Shown here piece after piece: positions 26,909 through 36,263 of a DNA stretch of 64,000 bases. The DNA comes from Clostridia bacterium (GTDB lineage: Bacteria > Bacillota > Clostridia > Christensenellales > Aristaeellaceae). The stretch spans positions 1 to 64,000 of the forward strand of contig JAFWQA010000029.1 of NCBI GenBank assembly GCA_017509255.1. The letters are read 5' to 3'. The notes beneath the pieces are model-generated. The model was given only the letters and a program-made list of their open reading frames with translations, did no database searches and was not told the DNA's origin. The position numbers and the translations under genes are program-made. The first letter of the stretch is position 1. Each line of letters opens with the position of its first letter.

Positions 26909-27709
26909 ATGGGCACAGATATCAAATCCCTGCGGGGCCGGATCCGTTCGGTGGATTCGACGCTGCATCTGACGAAAGCCATGGGATTGGTCGCCTCCTC
27001 CAAGATCCGCCGCGCGACGCAGAACATGAACTACTCCCGCGAGTACGTCGCGGCGATGGACGAGGTGGTCGCCACGCTGAGCGCTTCGCCCGAGTGCGGG
27101 CGGACGCCGTACATGCTCCCCTCCGGCGGCGGGACGAAGATCGTTGTGATCGCCGGGGACCGCGGACTGGCCGGAGGCTATAACGCCAACGTGTTCCGGC
27201 TGGCCGCGACGCTGGGGAACGCGGAGTTCATCCCGATCGGCAAGCGGGCGTGCGAACGCTTCGGCAAACCCGTCAACTCCTCCGAGAGATTCTCCGCGGA
27301 GGAATCCGGGAAGCTGGCGGAGGAGCTGTGCAGGCAGTTCCTGGCAGGGGAATACGGCCGGCTGGGCATCCTGTATACGAAATATGTTTCCATGATGACG
27401 CAGGAAGCGACGGTGAAATGGGTGCTTCCGCTGGAAAGGACGGCGGGGGTCAAAACGGTCGACCCGGTCTTTGAGCCGGATGAGGAGACCGTGCTGACCG
27501 CCGCGGTGCCGACCTACGTCAGCGGGCTGCTTTCCGCCTGCGTGCGGGAGAGCTTCGCCAGCGAGGTCGCCGCGCGCCGGATGGCGATGGACTCCGCCGG
27601 GAAGAACGCGCAGGAGATGATCGACCGCCTGCAGCTGCAGTACAACCGCGCGAGACAGAACGCCATCACGCAGGAAATTACGGAAATCGTAGCCGGCTCC
27701 GGGCTGTAA
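26909..27709 (+). CDS. atpG: F1Fo ATP synthase subunit gamma
   Basis: A 266-residue central shaft, somewhat shorter than the ~285-290 residues common in bacteria. N- and C-terminal coiled-coil helices are present: IRSVDSTLHLTKAMGLVASS at the start and the closing YNRARQNAITQEITEIVAG. The middle Rossmann-like domain has KIVVIAGDRGLAGGYNANVF. It transmits rotation between the c-ring and the beta subunits. Confidence 0.93.
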   Translation: MGTDIKSLRGRIRSVDSTLHLTKAMGLVASSKIRRATQNMNYSREYVAAMDEVVATLSASPECGRTPYMLPSGGGTKIVVIAGDRGLAGGYNANVFRLAATLGNAEFIPIGKRACERFGKPVNSSERFSAEESGKLAEELCRQFLAGEYGRLGILYTKYVSMMTQEATVKWVLPLERTAGVKTVDPVFEPDEETVLTAAVPTYVSGLLSACVRESFASEVAARRMAMDSAGKNAQEMIDRLQLQYNRARQNAITQEITEIVAGSGL

Positions 27710-29391
<1,682 letters not shown>

Positions 29392-29393
29392 GC

Positions 29394-29428
29394 ACAGGGG
29401 GGAGCGGAGAGCCGTTCCCCCCTGTTTG
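29394..29428 (+). terminator. Possible terminator after the atp operon
   Basis: Nine-pair stem ACAGGGGGG / CCCCCCTGT around 14 bases, followed by only TTGAA. The weak T-run may allow read-through into the aminopeptidase gene. Confidence 0.5.
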
Positions 29429-29451
29429 AACGGAAAAGGGAGGAGAAACAC

Positions 29452-30735
29452 ATGGACTGTCTGGAGAGATTCCTGACCTTTGCCGAGCAGGCGCCGACGG
29501 CGTTTCAGGCGATCGCGCTGTTCCGGAAGGAACTGGAGGAAAAGGGCTTCCGTGAGCTGAGGGAAGCGGATCCGTGGCTGGTGGACGCGGGCGGAAGGTA
29601 CTATGTGGTCCGGAACGGGTCTTCGCTCATTGCCTTCACGGTCCCCCAGAGCGGCTTTTCCGCCTTCCGGATCGCGGCGGCGCACAGCGATTCCCCCGCC
29701 TTCAAGCTGAAGCCGTGCTTTGAGGACCCGGCGGAGGGCGCGTATATCCGGCTGAATGTGGAAAAATACGGCGGGATGATCATGTCGACCTGGCTGGACA
29801 GGCCACTGTCCATTGCCGGGAGGGTGATCGTGAGGAACGGGGACGCCGTGGAGTCTCGCCTGGTCGATCTGGACCGGGACACCGTCCTGATCCCGAATAT
29901 GCCGATCCACTTCAACCGCCAGATCAACGACGGCTATGCCTTCAACCCGCAGGTCGACCTGCTGCCCCTCTACGGGGAGGCCGGTGCCTCCGGGAAGCTG
30001 ATGGAGGAGATCGCGGAGAACGCGGGCGTCAAAAAGGAAGATATCCTTTCCCACGACCTTTTCCTGTACAGCCGCCAGCCGGCCAGCGTCTGGGGCGCGG
30101 ACGACGCGTTCTTCTCCTGCCAGCGGATCGATGACCTGGAGTGCGCCTGGGGCGCTGTGACGGCATTCGCGGACAGTGAGGGCCGGGACTCCGTGAACGT
30201 CTGCGCGGTGTTTGACAATGAAGAGGTCGGCTCCGGGACCAAACAGGGCGCGGATTCCGGCTTCCTCTACGATACCCTGACCCGCCTGGGCTTCGCGCTG
30301 GGCGCGTCCGACGGGGAGATCCGAGCGGCGGTGGCCGGCGGGTTCATGGTTTCCGCGGACAACGCGCACGCGGTGCATCCGAACCATCCGGAGAAGTATG
30401 ACAAACAGAACCGGGTGTATATGAACCGGGGGATCGTCATCAAGCACAACGCGAATCAGAAATACACGACGGACGCGGTTTCGGACGCGGTCTTCTCCCT
30501 GGTGTGTGAAAAGGCGGGCGTGCCGGTGCAGCATTTCACCAACCGGTCGGATATCCCGGGCGGCTCCACGCTGGGGAACATCTCCAATTCCCACGTGTCC
30601 ATGAACACGGTGGATATCGGGCTGGCGCAGCTGGCGATGCATTCCGCCTGCGAAACGGCGGGCACAAAAGATCCGGAGTATCTGATCAGCGCGCTGAAGG
30701 CGTTCTGGGAGCAGGAGCTTCCCATTGTGAAATAA
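29452..30735 (+). CDS. apeB: M18-family aminopeptidase
   Basis: A 427-residue cytoplasmic dinuclear-zinc aminopeptidase that trims N-terminal residues from peptides. Metal-binding and catalytic motifs are present: AAHSDSPAFKLKP, VFDNEEVGSGTKQG (catalytic Glu pair), SADNAHAVHPNHPEKYD and NRSDIPGGSTLG. Length matches bacterial ApeB/ApeA members (about 430). GGGAGGAG precedes the ATG. It lies 60 bases after atpC and 36 bases before the transpeptidase gene, so partial co-expression with either is possible. Confidence 0.92.
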   Translation: MDCLERFLTFAEQAPTAFQAIALFRKELEEKGFRELREADPWLVDAGGRYYVVRNGSSLIAFTVPQSGFSAFRIAAAHSDSPAFKLKPCFEDPAEGAYIRLNVEKYGGMIMSTWLDRPLSIAGRVIVRNGDAVESRLVDLDRDTVLIPNMPIHFNRQINDGYAFNPQVDLLPLYGEAGASGKLMEEIAENAGVKKEDILSHDLFLYSRQPASVWGADDAFFSCQRIDDLECAWGAVTAFADSEGRDSVNVCAVFDNEEVGSGTKQGADSGFLYDTLTRLGFALGASDGEIRAAVAGGFMVSADNAHAVHPNHPEKYDKQNRVYMNRGIVIKHNANQKYTTDAVSDAVFSLVCEKAGVPVQHFTNRSDIPGGSTLGNISNSHVSMNTVDIGLAQLAMHSACETAGTKDPEYLISALKAFWEQELPIVK

Positions 30736-30771
30736 AGGAGCCCGCCGGGCGGCGGAAAGGGGGCGGAGGAA

Positions 30772-32325
30772 ATGAGGTTCAGGCGCGCGGAGATCATTCT
30801 GCTCGCTTTGCTGCTCTCTGCCGTTTCCGCCCTCGCGGGGGAGCCGGCCCCGGGCTTTGTCGCGGACGGCGCCGTGCCCGGGCAGGGAACGGCCGGCAAG
30901 CCCTTCCGGACCGCGCAGGCGGTCCTGCCGGAATACCGGCCGGATATCTCCGTGACGGACCGGGAACCGAAGTCTCTTTCCCTGTCCGCCCCGGCGGAGG
31001 TGAACCCCTATCTGCCCGTGAGCATAGACGTGACCGTGCCCACCGCGGGAAGCGTGCGCGTAACGGTGGCGAGTTCCGTTACCAGCCTGCGGCTGAGGGA
31101 TCCGCTGCCGGAATACGCCACGGAGGCGGGAAGCTTCTCCTTTCCGTGGAAGGCGCTGACCTGGGGGGATGAACCGATCCCCGCCGGGAGAGCAGTCCTG
31201 ACCTGCAGCTTTGCCGGCGGCGGGAAAGAGCAGACCGTCAGCCGGGAGATCGTGATCAGGAATCCGAGCGCCGGGCTGGTATACGCGCTGCCGGAAAGGA
31301 ATACCTACTGCCCCGGAAAGCAGCCTCATCTGCGGATCGACTACGCGCTGGCCAACAGCGGGAGCATGATCATGGCGGTCTGCCGGGACGATGAGTCAAG
31401 GGAAAAGGTGTTCCAGCTGCAGCTCAACGCGCCGAACGACAAAAACCAGGTTTTCCGCTGGAACGGGAAATCCAACATGGGAAAGCCTATGACGCCGGGG
31501 CCGTACCTGATGGCCTTTTATGCCAAAAAGGATCCGGACCGCGTGCTCACGCAGCGGCTGACGATCACCGATCAGTGGGAGGAGGCCCCGCAGCCGTATC
31601 TGTACGATCCCTACGCAATGCCTGCGGACGGCGGCGACGAGGCTGTGTGGGACTTTCTGATGTCCCCGGTATGGGTGCTGGAGGGCGGCGAAGGCGGCGT
31701 AAAGAAAATGGTGTCCGCGCCGAACGGCCGCGCTGAGAAGCTGGGCTCCGTCACCTGCGCCACAACGGCGGTTGCCGTGCTGGACCTGTCCGTGCCCGGG
31801 TGGGCGCGTATCGGCGCCTACCGCAAGGAGGACGGGGCCTACACGGAGGGCTGGATCCGGCGGTCGAATCTCCGGTACGTCCGGCCGAGCACGGGCTGCG
31901 CGCTGGTGCTGGATAAAAAATCCCAGCGGATCACCGCCTGGGAGGACGGGCACCCGGTCGGCACGGTTTCCGTTTCCACGGGATCCGTGGAGGTGGGCGG
32001 CGATCCGACGGCCGAAACAAGGGCCGGCGTCTTTCTGACGCATAACCGGATGGATCCGTTCCGGGATGAGGACCGGTACCGCTACCGGTATGTGATGCGG
32101 CTGGACGGCGCGAACCTGATCCATTCCATCGGCAGCCGGGAGGCGGAGGGCGGTCATGCCATGGATTATTCTGACCATCTTGCCTCCCTGGGCAGGAAGG
32201 CAAGCCACGGCTGCATCCGGGTCAGCCTGCAGGCGGACGAGGAAAACGGCGGCATCACGTCCTGGTGGATCTGGACGCACGCCGCCTTCGGGACCAAGGT
32301 CTATATTATAGAAGGAAATGAATAG
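30772..32325 (+). CDS. Secreted L,D-transpeptidase (YkuD) with N-terminal accessory domains
   Basis: A 517-residue cell-wall enzyme forming or modifying 3-3 peptidoglycan cross-links. It has a signal peptide (LLALLLSAVSALA). Two beta-rich Ig-like regions follow (~60-260, with GPYLMAFYAKKD), then an SH3-like part (~290-375, GWARIGAYRKEDGAYTEGW). The C-terminal YkuD domain (~380-515) carries the catalytic motif ASHGCIRV with Cys481 and its upstream histidine in LIHSIGSREAEGGHAMDYSD. GGAGG precedes the ATG. The FlgD-like element FRWNGKSNMGKPMTPG is also seen in other wall-associated proteins. Confidence 0.9.
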   Translation: MRFRRAEIILLALLLSAVSALAGEPAPGFVADGAVPGQGTAGKPFRTAQAVLPEYRPDISVTDREPKSLSLSAPAEVNPYLPVSIDVTVPTAGSVRVTVASSVTSLRLRDPLPEYATEAGSFSFPWKALTWGDEPIPAGRAVLTCSFAGGGKEQTVSREIVIRNPSAGLVYALPERNTYCPGKQPHLRIDYALANSGSMIMAVCRDDESREKVFQLQLNAPNDKNQVFRWNGKSNMGKPMTPGPYLMAFYAKKDPDRVLTQRLTITDQWEEAPQPYLYDPYAMPADGGDEAVWDFLMSPVWVLEGGEGGVKKMVSAPNGRAEKLGSVTCATTAVAVLDLSVPGWARIGAYRKEDGAYTEGWIRRSNLRYVRPSTGCALVLDKKSQRITAWEDGHPVGTVSVSTGSVEVGGDPTAETRAGVFLTHNRMDPFRDEDRYRYRYVMRLDGANLIHSIGSREAEGGHAMDYSDHLASLGRKASHGCIRVSLQADEENGGITSWWIWTHAAFGTKVYIIEGNE

Positions 32326-32332
32326 GATAAAA

Positions 32333-32356
32333 AAAGCCGGCAGCGATGCCGGCTTT
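32333..32356. terminator. Bidirectional terminator between convergent genes
   Basis: Stem AAAGCCGGCA / TGCCGGCTTT with loop GCGA. On the minus strand it is followed by seven T in total, strong; on the plus strand TTTCAGTTTT, weaker. Confidence 0.85.
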
Positions 32357-33174
32357 CAGTTTTCCTTATAGATGATATCATCCCGCAGGCGGTACAGAGT
32401 CGCGCCGCGCTTCTTGTGGCAGAAGGCTTCGGCCCACCACTCCACGCTCCTGACCTCGTCGTACTGGACAAGCCCGTAGCGGATGCCGTTTTTGTCCTTT
32501 CCGCCTCGCATGTTGCTGTCCAGCCAGTGGATCTCATCCTTTTCCGCGTCGTAGCCCATCATTATGGCGCTGTGCGCGCCGACGCCGTAATCGTAGTTCG
32601 CGGACATCTGGAAGAAGTCGCCCCGCTGCGCCTGGCGCATAAACTCGCAGGCGAGCTTCAGGTTTTCTTCCTTGCTCAGGTCGGAGTCATAGATGAACTG
32701 CGCGGCGGGATAGAAGGGATTGCCCTTTTCGGCGGGGATGTCCTTCCAGAGGAAGCCGTAATAATAGGGCTTGCAGCCGTCGGGATCCATGTTGTCCGGA
32801 ATGACCAGCGACACGTCCGGGTATTCCGCCATGCGGAAGTCGTCCCGGTTCTGGCGGAACAGGTAGACGGTGTAGTTCTTGCAGACGTAGATATCGCCCG
32901 CGTAGTGCGCACGCTGTTTTTTGCCGTTGGCTTTCCGGTAAAGCTTTTCGCCCAGGGCGATGATCCGGTCGATCAGGTCATCCCGCGCGGCGGACGAAGC
33001 CTCGGTGAACTCGGGATCCGCGGGGAGGTCGGTGTCCGGGGTGACAGTTCCGTCATCCTCCAGGATCACGGCCTCGATCAGCTCCTCGGCCAGGATGTCG
33101 CCGTCGCTGTCTTCCGCCGGCGCGCAGACCGGGAGCAGGATCAGACACAGCAGCAGGATCAGCCACTTTTTCAT
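32356..33174 (-). CDS. Secreted papain-like-fold protein, function unknown
   Basis: A 272-residue exported protein. Residues 1-20 are a signal peptide (LILLLCLILLPVCAPA). After an acidic linker comes a domain with the arrangement of papain-like cysteine hydrolases: Cys98 in GDIYVCKNYTVYLF, His201 in GVGAHSAIMMGYD and an acidic/amide position in IHWLDSNM. That order (Cys, His, Asp/Asn) occurs in NlpC/P60, CHAP and C39-like hydrolases, but I cannot assign it to one of these. The start is the ATG at 33174 with AAGGAG 11 bases upstream; a GTG four codons earlier has poorer spacing. Peptidoglycan or peptide hydrolysis is a guess. Confidence 0.7.
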   Translation of the reverse strand: MKKWLILLLCLILLPVCAPAEDSDGDILAEELIEAVILEDDGTVTPDTDLPADPEFTEASSAARDDLIDRIIALGEKLYRKANGKKQRAHYAGDIYVCKNYTVYLFRQNRDDFRMAEYPDVSLVIPDNMDPDGCKPYYYGFLWKDIPAEKGNPFYPAAQFIYDSDLSKEENLKLACEFMRQAQRGDFFQMSANYDYGVGAHSAIMMGYDAEKDEIHWLDSNMRGGKDKNGIRYGLVQYDEVRSVEWWAEAFCHKKRGATLYRLRDDIIYKEN

Positions 33175-33253
33175 CCGCGGTCGCACTCCTTTCCGAGAAT
33201 GAAATCAGTATAACACAAAGATCCTGTTTTGTCCCGCAGTACAATGGAAAATC

Positions 33254-33282
33254 TTGACGCTCCGGGGAACTTGCTGTAAGAT
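33254..33282 (+). promoter_or_regulatory. Promoter of the dapA-dapB-ddh operon
   Basis: TTGACG (33254-33259), 17-base spacer, TAAGAT (33277-33282). The leader is only about 30 bases, too short for a lysine riboswitch. On the opposite strand the same region must serve the divergent secreted-protein gene (possible -10 TATACT near 33213-33208). Confidence 0.55.
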
Positions 33283-33320
33283 GTTCGCTGCAAAGCATGA
33301 TCTTTTCAGGAGGATGGGCC

Positions 33321-34208
33321 ATGAAGAATACCGTTTTTACAGGCGCGGCGACAGCCATCATCACGCCTTTTACGGAAAACGGCGTCGATTACGAAGCCTT
33401 TGGCCGGCTGATCGACTTTCAGCTGGACAGCGGGATCGACGCGATCGTGGTCGCCGGCACAACAGGAGAGGCGACGACCCTGACCGACGCGGAGCATGAG
33501 GAGGTCGTGGGCTTCTGTGTGAAACGCGTCGCGGGAAGAATCCCCGTGATCGCCGGCACCGGCTCCAACAACACGGCCCATGCCATCGAACGCACGAAGA
33601 CCGCCTGCGCGCTCGGCGCTGACGCCGTGCTGCTGGTCACTCCCTACTATAACAAAACGACCCAGAGGGGCCTTGTGGCGAGCTTCTCCGCGATCGCGGA
33701 CGTGAGCAGCGTCCCCTGCATTCTTTACAACGTTCCCTCCCGGACGGGGCTGAATATGCTGCCGGAAACGCTCTGCGAGCTGGCGGACCATCCGCGTATC
33801 GCGGCGGTAAAAGAAGCCTGCGGCCAGTTCAGCCAGATCGCGCGGGAATTCCGCCTCTGCGGAGACAAGATCGATATCTATTCCGGCAATGACGACCAGA
33901 TCGTTCCCATGCTCAGCCTGGGCGGAAAGGGCGTCATTTCCGTGATCAGCAATATCCTGCCGGCGGAAACGGCCCGGATCTGCTCCCTGTTCTTTGAGGG
34001 CAGGACCGCGCAGGCCGCGGCGGAGCAGATCCGCCTGCTGGACCTGATGAACCAGCTGATGCTGGAGACCAACCCGATCCCGGTCAAGGCGGCGTGCGCT
34101 GCCATGGGCTTCGGGGAAAACCGCGTCCGGCTGCCTCTGGTGACCATGGAGGAAAAGAACCGGCAGAAGCTGCTGGAGCTGATGCGCCGGGCGGGACTGG
34201 AGGTCTGA
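33321..34208 (+). CDS. dapA: 4-hydroxy-tetrahydrodipicolinate synthase
   Basis: A 295-residue class I aldolase condensing pyruvate with aspartate semialdehyde, the first step special to lysine and diaminopimelate. Family motifs: AGTTGEATTLT, VTPYYNKTTQRGL and YNVPSRTGLN; the Schiff-base lysine is Lys164 in AAVKEACG. AGGAGG lies before the ATG at 33321; the eight-codon upstream extension has no ribosome site. It is first in a tight three-gene operon. Confidence 0.95.
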   Translation: MKNTVFTGAATAIITPFTENGVDYEAFGRLIDFQLDSGIDAIVVAGTTGEATTLTDAEHEEVVGFCVKRVAGRIPVIAGTGSNNTAHAIERTKTACALGADAVLLVTPYYNKTTQRGLVASFSAIADVSSVPCILYNVPSRTGLNMLPETLCELADHPRIAAVKEACGQFSQIAREFRLCGDKIDIYSGNDDQIVPMLSLGGKGVISVISNILPAETARICSLFFEGRTAQAAAEQIRLLDLMNQLMLETNPIPVKAACAAMGFGENRVRLPLVTMEEKNRQKLLELMRRAGLEV

Positions 34209-34210
34209 AG

Positions 34211-34951
34211 ATGAGGATCATTCTGTGCGGATACACCGGCCATATGGGCAGGGAAGTGCGGGCCAGCGCGGAACGCATGGCCGGCTGTGAGATCGTTCTC
34301 GGCGTGGACCCCATGATGAAGGACGGTACGGAGAACTGTGTACGCAGCTTCCGGGAATGCGGCGCTCCGGCGGACGTGATCGTTGATTTCAGCCATCATT
34401 CCATGACCGGGGACCTGCTGGATTTCGCGGAGGAGAACGGCCTGCCGGTCGTTCTGGCGACCACCGGGCAGACCGAGGCGGAAATGCAGCGGATCCTGAA
34501 CGGGGCGAAAAAGATCCCGATCTTCCTGGCGGCGAATTATTCTCTGGGCATCGCAGCGCTGACCGACCTGGTCAAGCGGGCCGCGGCGCTGTACCCGGAC
34601 GCGGAGATCGAGATCGTGGAGCAGCACCATGACCGGAAGCTGGACGCGCCGAGCGGGACCGCGCTGGCGCTGTTCAACGCGGTCAAGCAGGTCCGGCCGG
34701 ACGCGGAAGCCGTCACCGGCAGAAGCGGCCAGGGAAAGAGAAAGCAGGAGGACGTGGGGATCCACGCAGTCCGTATGGGCAATATCGTCGGTATCCATGA
34801 GGTGATGATCTGCACGCAGAACGAATGCATCACCCTGAAGCATCAGGCCTTTTCCCGCGGCGTTTTCGCGGACGGGAGCCTGAAGGCGGCAGCTTTCCTG
34901 ATCGGGAAAAAGCCCGGTCTGTATAATATGGAGAATTTGCTGGAGGAATGA
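34211..34951 (+). CDS. dapB: 4-hydroxy-tetrahydrodipicolinate reductase
   Basis: A 246-residue NAD(P)H-dependent reductase. The N-terminal dinucleotide loop is CGYTGHMGRE; the substrate-binding signature EQHHDRKLDAPSGTALAL is present. It starts two bases after the dapA stop with a ribosome site inside dapA. The final TGA overlaps the ddh start. It supplies tetrahydrodipicolinate to Ddh. Confidence 0.95.
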   Translation: MRIILCGYTGHMGREVRASAERMAGCEIVLGVDPMMKDGTENCVRSFRECGAPADVIVDFSHHSMTGDLLDFAEENGLPVVLATTGQTEAEMQRILNGAKKIPIFLAANYSLGIAALTDLVKRAAALYPDAEIEIVEQHHDRKLDAPSGTALALFNAVKQVRPDAEAVTGRSGQGKRKQEDVGIHAVRMGNIVGIHEVMICTQNECITLKHQAFSRGVFADGSLKAAAFLIGKKPGLYNMENLLEE

Positions 34952-35925
34952 GCATGAAAATCGGCATTTACGGATACGGCAACCTCGGCAAGGGCGTGGA
35001 AAGAGCCGCCGCGCAGAATCCGGACATGGAGCTGGTCGGTGTTTTTTCCCGCAGGGATCCGTCCACGGTGGAAACGCTGACCGGGGCAAAGGTGTTTGCC
35101 GCGGACCGGGTGGAAGAGTTTGAGAACCAGATCGACGTGATGATCATCTGCGGCGGCAGCGCCACCGACCTGCCTGTTATGACGCCCCGGCTGGCCAGAA
35201 GCTTCAACGTGATCGACTCCTTCGATACGCATGCCCGGATCCCCGAGCATTTCGCGAACGTCGATAAGGAAGCGTTTTCCACGGCGCATACGGCGCTGAT
35301 CAGCGCGGGCTGGGATCCCGGCCTGTTTTCCCTGGCCAGGCTGTATATGAACGCCGTTCTGCCGGAGGGCAGGGACTACACCTTCTGGGGCCGCGGCGTG
35401 AGCCAGGGCCATTCCGACGCGATCCGCCGGATCCCCGGCGTGAAGGACGCGCGGCAGTATACCGTGCCGATCGCCGAAGCGCTGGAGAAGGTGCGCGCCG
35501 GGCTGCAGCCGGAGCTGACCACGCGGGAAAAGCATCTGCGCGAGTGCTACGTGGTGGCCGAGGAGGGCGCCGACAGGGCGCTGATCGAGAAGCAGATCAA
35601 GGAAATGCCCAACTACTTCGCCGATTACGATACCACGGTCACCTTCATCTCCGAGGAGGAAATGAAGAAGTCCCACAGCGCGCTGCCTCACGGCGGCCAG
35701 GTGATCCGCAGCGGGAAGACCGGCGGCGGGAACAGCCATGTGATGGAGTTCTCCCTGAAGCTGGATTCCAATCCGGAGTTCACAGCGTCCGTCCTGATCG
35801 CCTGCGCGAGGGCCATCGGCCGGATGAACGCCCGCGGTGTTTTCGGCTGCAAGACCATGTTTGACATCGTGCCGGCGGATCTGTCCCCGATGGATCCGGC
35901 GGAGCTGAGGAGCCATCTCCTGTAA
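34948..35925 (+). CDS. ddh: meso-diaminopimelate D-dehydrogenase
   Basis: A 325-residue NADPH enzyme that converts tetrahydrodipicolinate to meso-diaminopimelate in one step, bypassing the acylated intermediates. Cofactor loop GIYGYGNLGKGVE; conserved segments CGGSATDLP, SAGWDPGLFSLAR and FWGRGVSQGHSDAIRRI are diagnostic of Ddh. It is coupled to dapB by ATGA and followed by a strong terminator. The product feeds peptidoglycan and lysine synthesis. Confidence 0.95.
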   Translation: MSMKIGIYGYGNLGKGVERAAAQNPDMELVGVFSRRDPSTVETLTGAKVFAADRVEEFENQIDVMIICGGSATDLPVMTPRLARSFNVIDSFDTHARIPEHFANVDKEAFSTAHTALISAGWDPGLFSLARLYMNAVLPEGRDYTFWGRGVSQGHSDAIRRIPGVKDARQYTVPIAEALEKVRAGLQPELTTREKHLRECYVVAEEGADRALIEKQIKEMPNYFADYDTTVTFISEEEMKKSHSALPHGGQVIRSGKTGGGNSHVMEFSLKLDSNPEFTASVLIACARAIGRMNARGVFGCKTMFDIVPADLSPMDPAELRSHLL

Positions 35926-35991
35926 AGAATTGATCAAAAAACTGAGCAGGCTTTCCTGAAAAGCTTTGCTCAAAAAATTGAGGAATTTTCG

Positions 35992-36023
35992 TGAGCGGTC
36001 CGGACGGGCCGCTCATTTTTTTT
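35992..36023 (+). terminator. Intrinsic terminator after ddh
   Basis: Stem TGAGCGGTCC / GGGCCGCTCA (ten pairs, one G-U) with loop GGAC, followed by eight T. Confidence 0.92.
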
Positions 36024-36106
36024 GGCAGCTCATAAGCAAAATTCAAGAAAAACAGCGCAAAAACAACCGTTTTTTCCGGATTTGCTCAAAAAAAATGAGA
36101 AGGATG

Positions 36107-36120
36107 AGCAAACGTTTGCT
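36107..36120. promoter_or_regulatory. LacI/PurR-type operator candidate
   Basis: Perfect 14-bp palindrome AGCAAACGTTTGCT with the central AACGTT characteristic of LacI-family sites and close to the PurR/cre pattern. It lies about 65 bases upstream of the predicted -35 of the sugar-transport operon. No LacI-family gene is in the window. Confidence 0.55.
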
Positions 36121-36185
36121 TTTCATGATAGCAACTTTTGGCCGGTTTTTTGGCAACGTGTGAGCAGATATGACCTTGTGAACCA

Positions 36186-36215
36186 TTGTTTAAGTACGTA
36201 CAAAAAGGTCATAAT
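36186..36215 (+). promoter_or_regulatory. Predicted promoter of the second sugar-transport operon
   Basis: TTGTTT (36186-36191), 18-base spacer, CATAAT (36210-36215). Moderate match; the leader would be about 42 bases. Confidence 0.5.
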
Positions 36216-36224
36216 ATTCCCAGC

Positions 36225-36241
36225 GAGCACAAGAAGTGCTC
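36225..36241. promoter_or_regulatory. Inverted repeat in the leader of the sugar-binding protein gene
   Basis: GAGCAC, spacer aagaa, GTGCTC, directly downstream of the -10 and 22 bases before the ATG. It could act as an operator at the transcription start or a small leader hairpin. Confidence 0.45.
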
Positions 36242-36263
36242 AAAAACAGAAGGAGGCAAACAT

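Larger units (their letters stand above)
35943..36242. repeat. Six copies of TGAGCA/TGCTCA in one A+T-rich intergenic region
   Basis: The hexamer occurs at 35943, 36105 and 36161 (TGAGCA) and at 35967, 36083 and 36237 (TGCTCA). The 338-base space between ddh and the sugar-binding protein gene contains no gene; it also holds the ddh terminator, a LacI-like palindrome and a promoter. Chance expectation for this hexamer pair in 300 bases is well below one. Confidence 0.6.
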
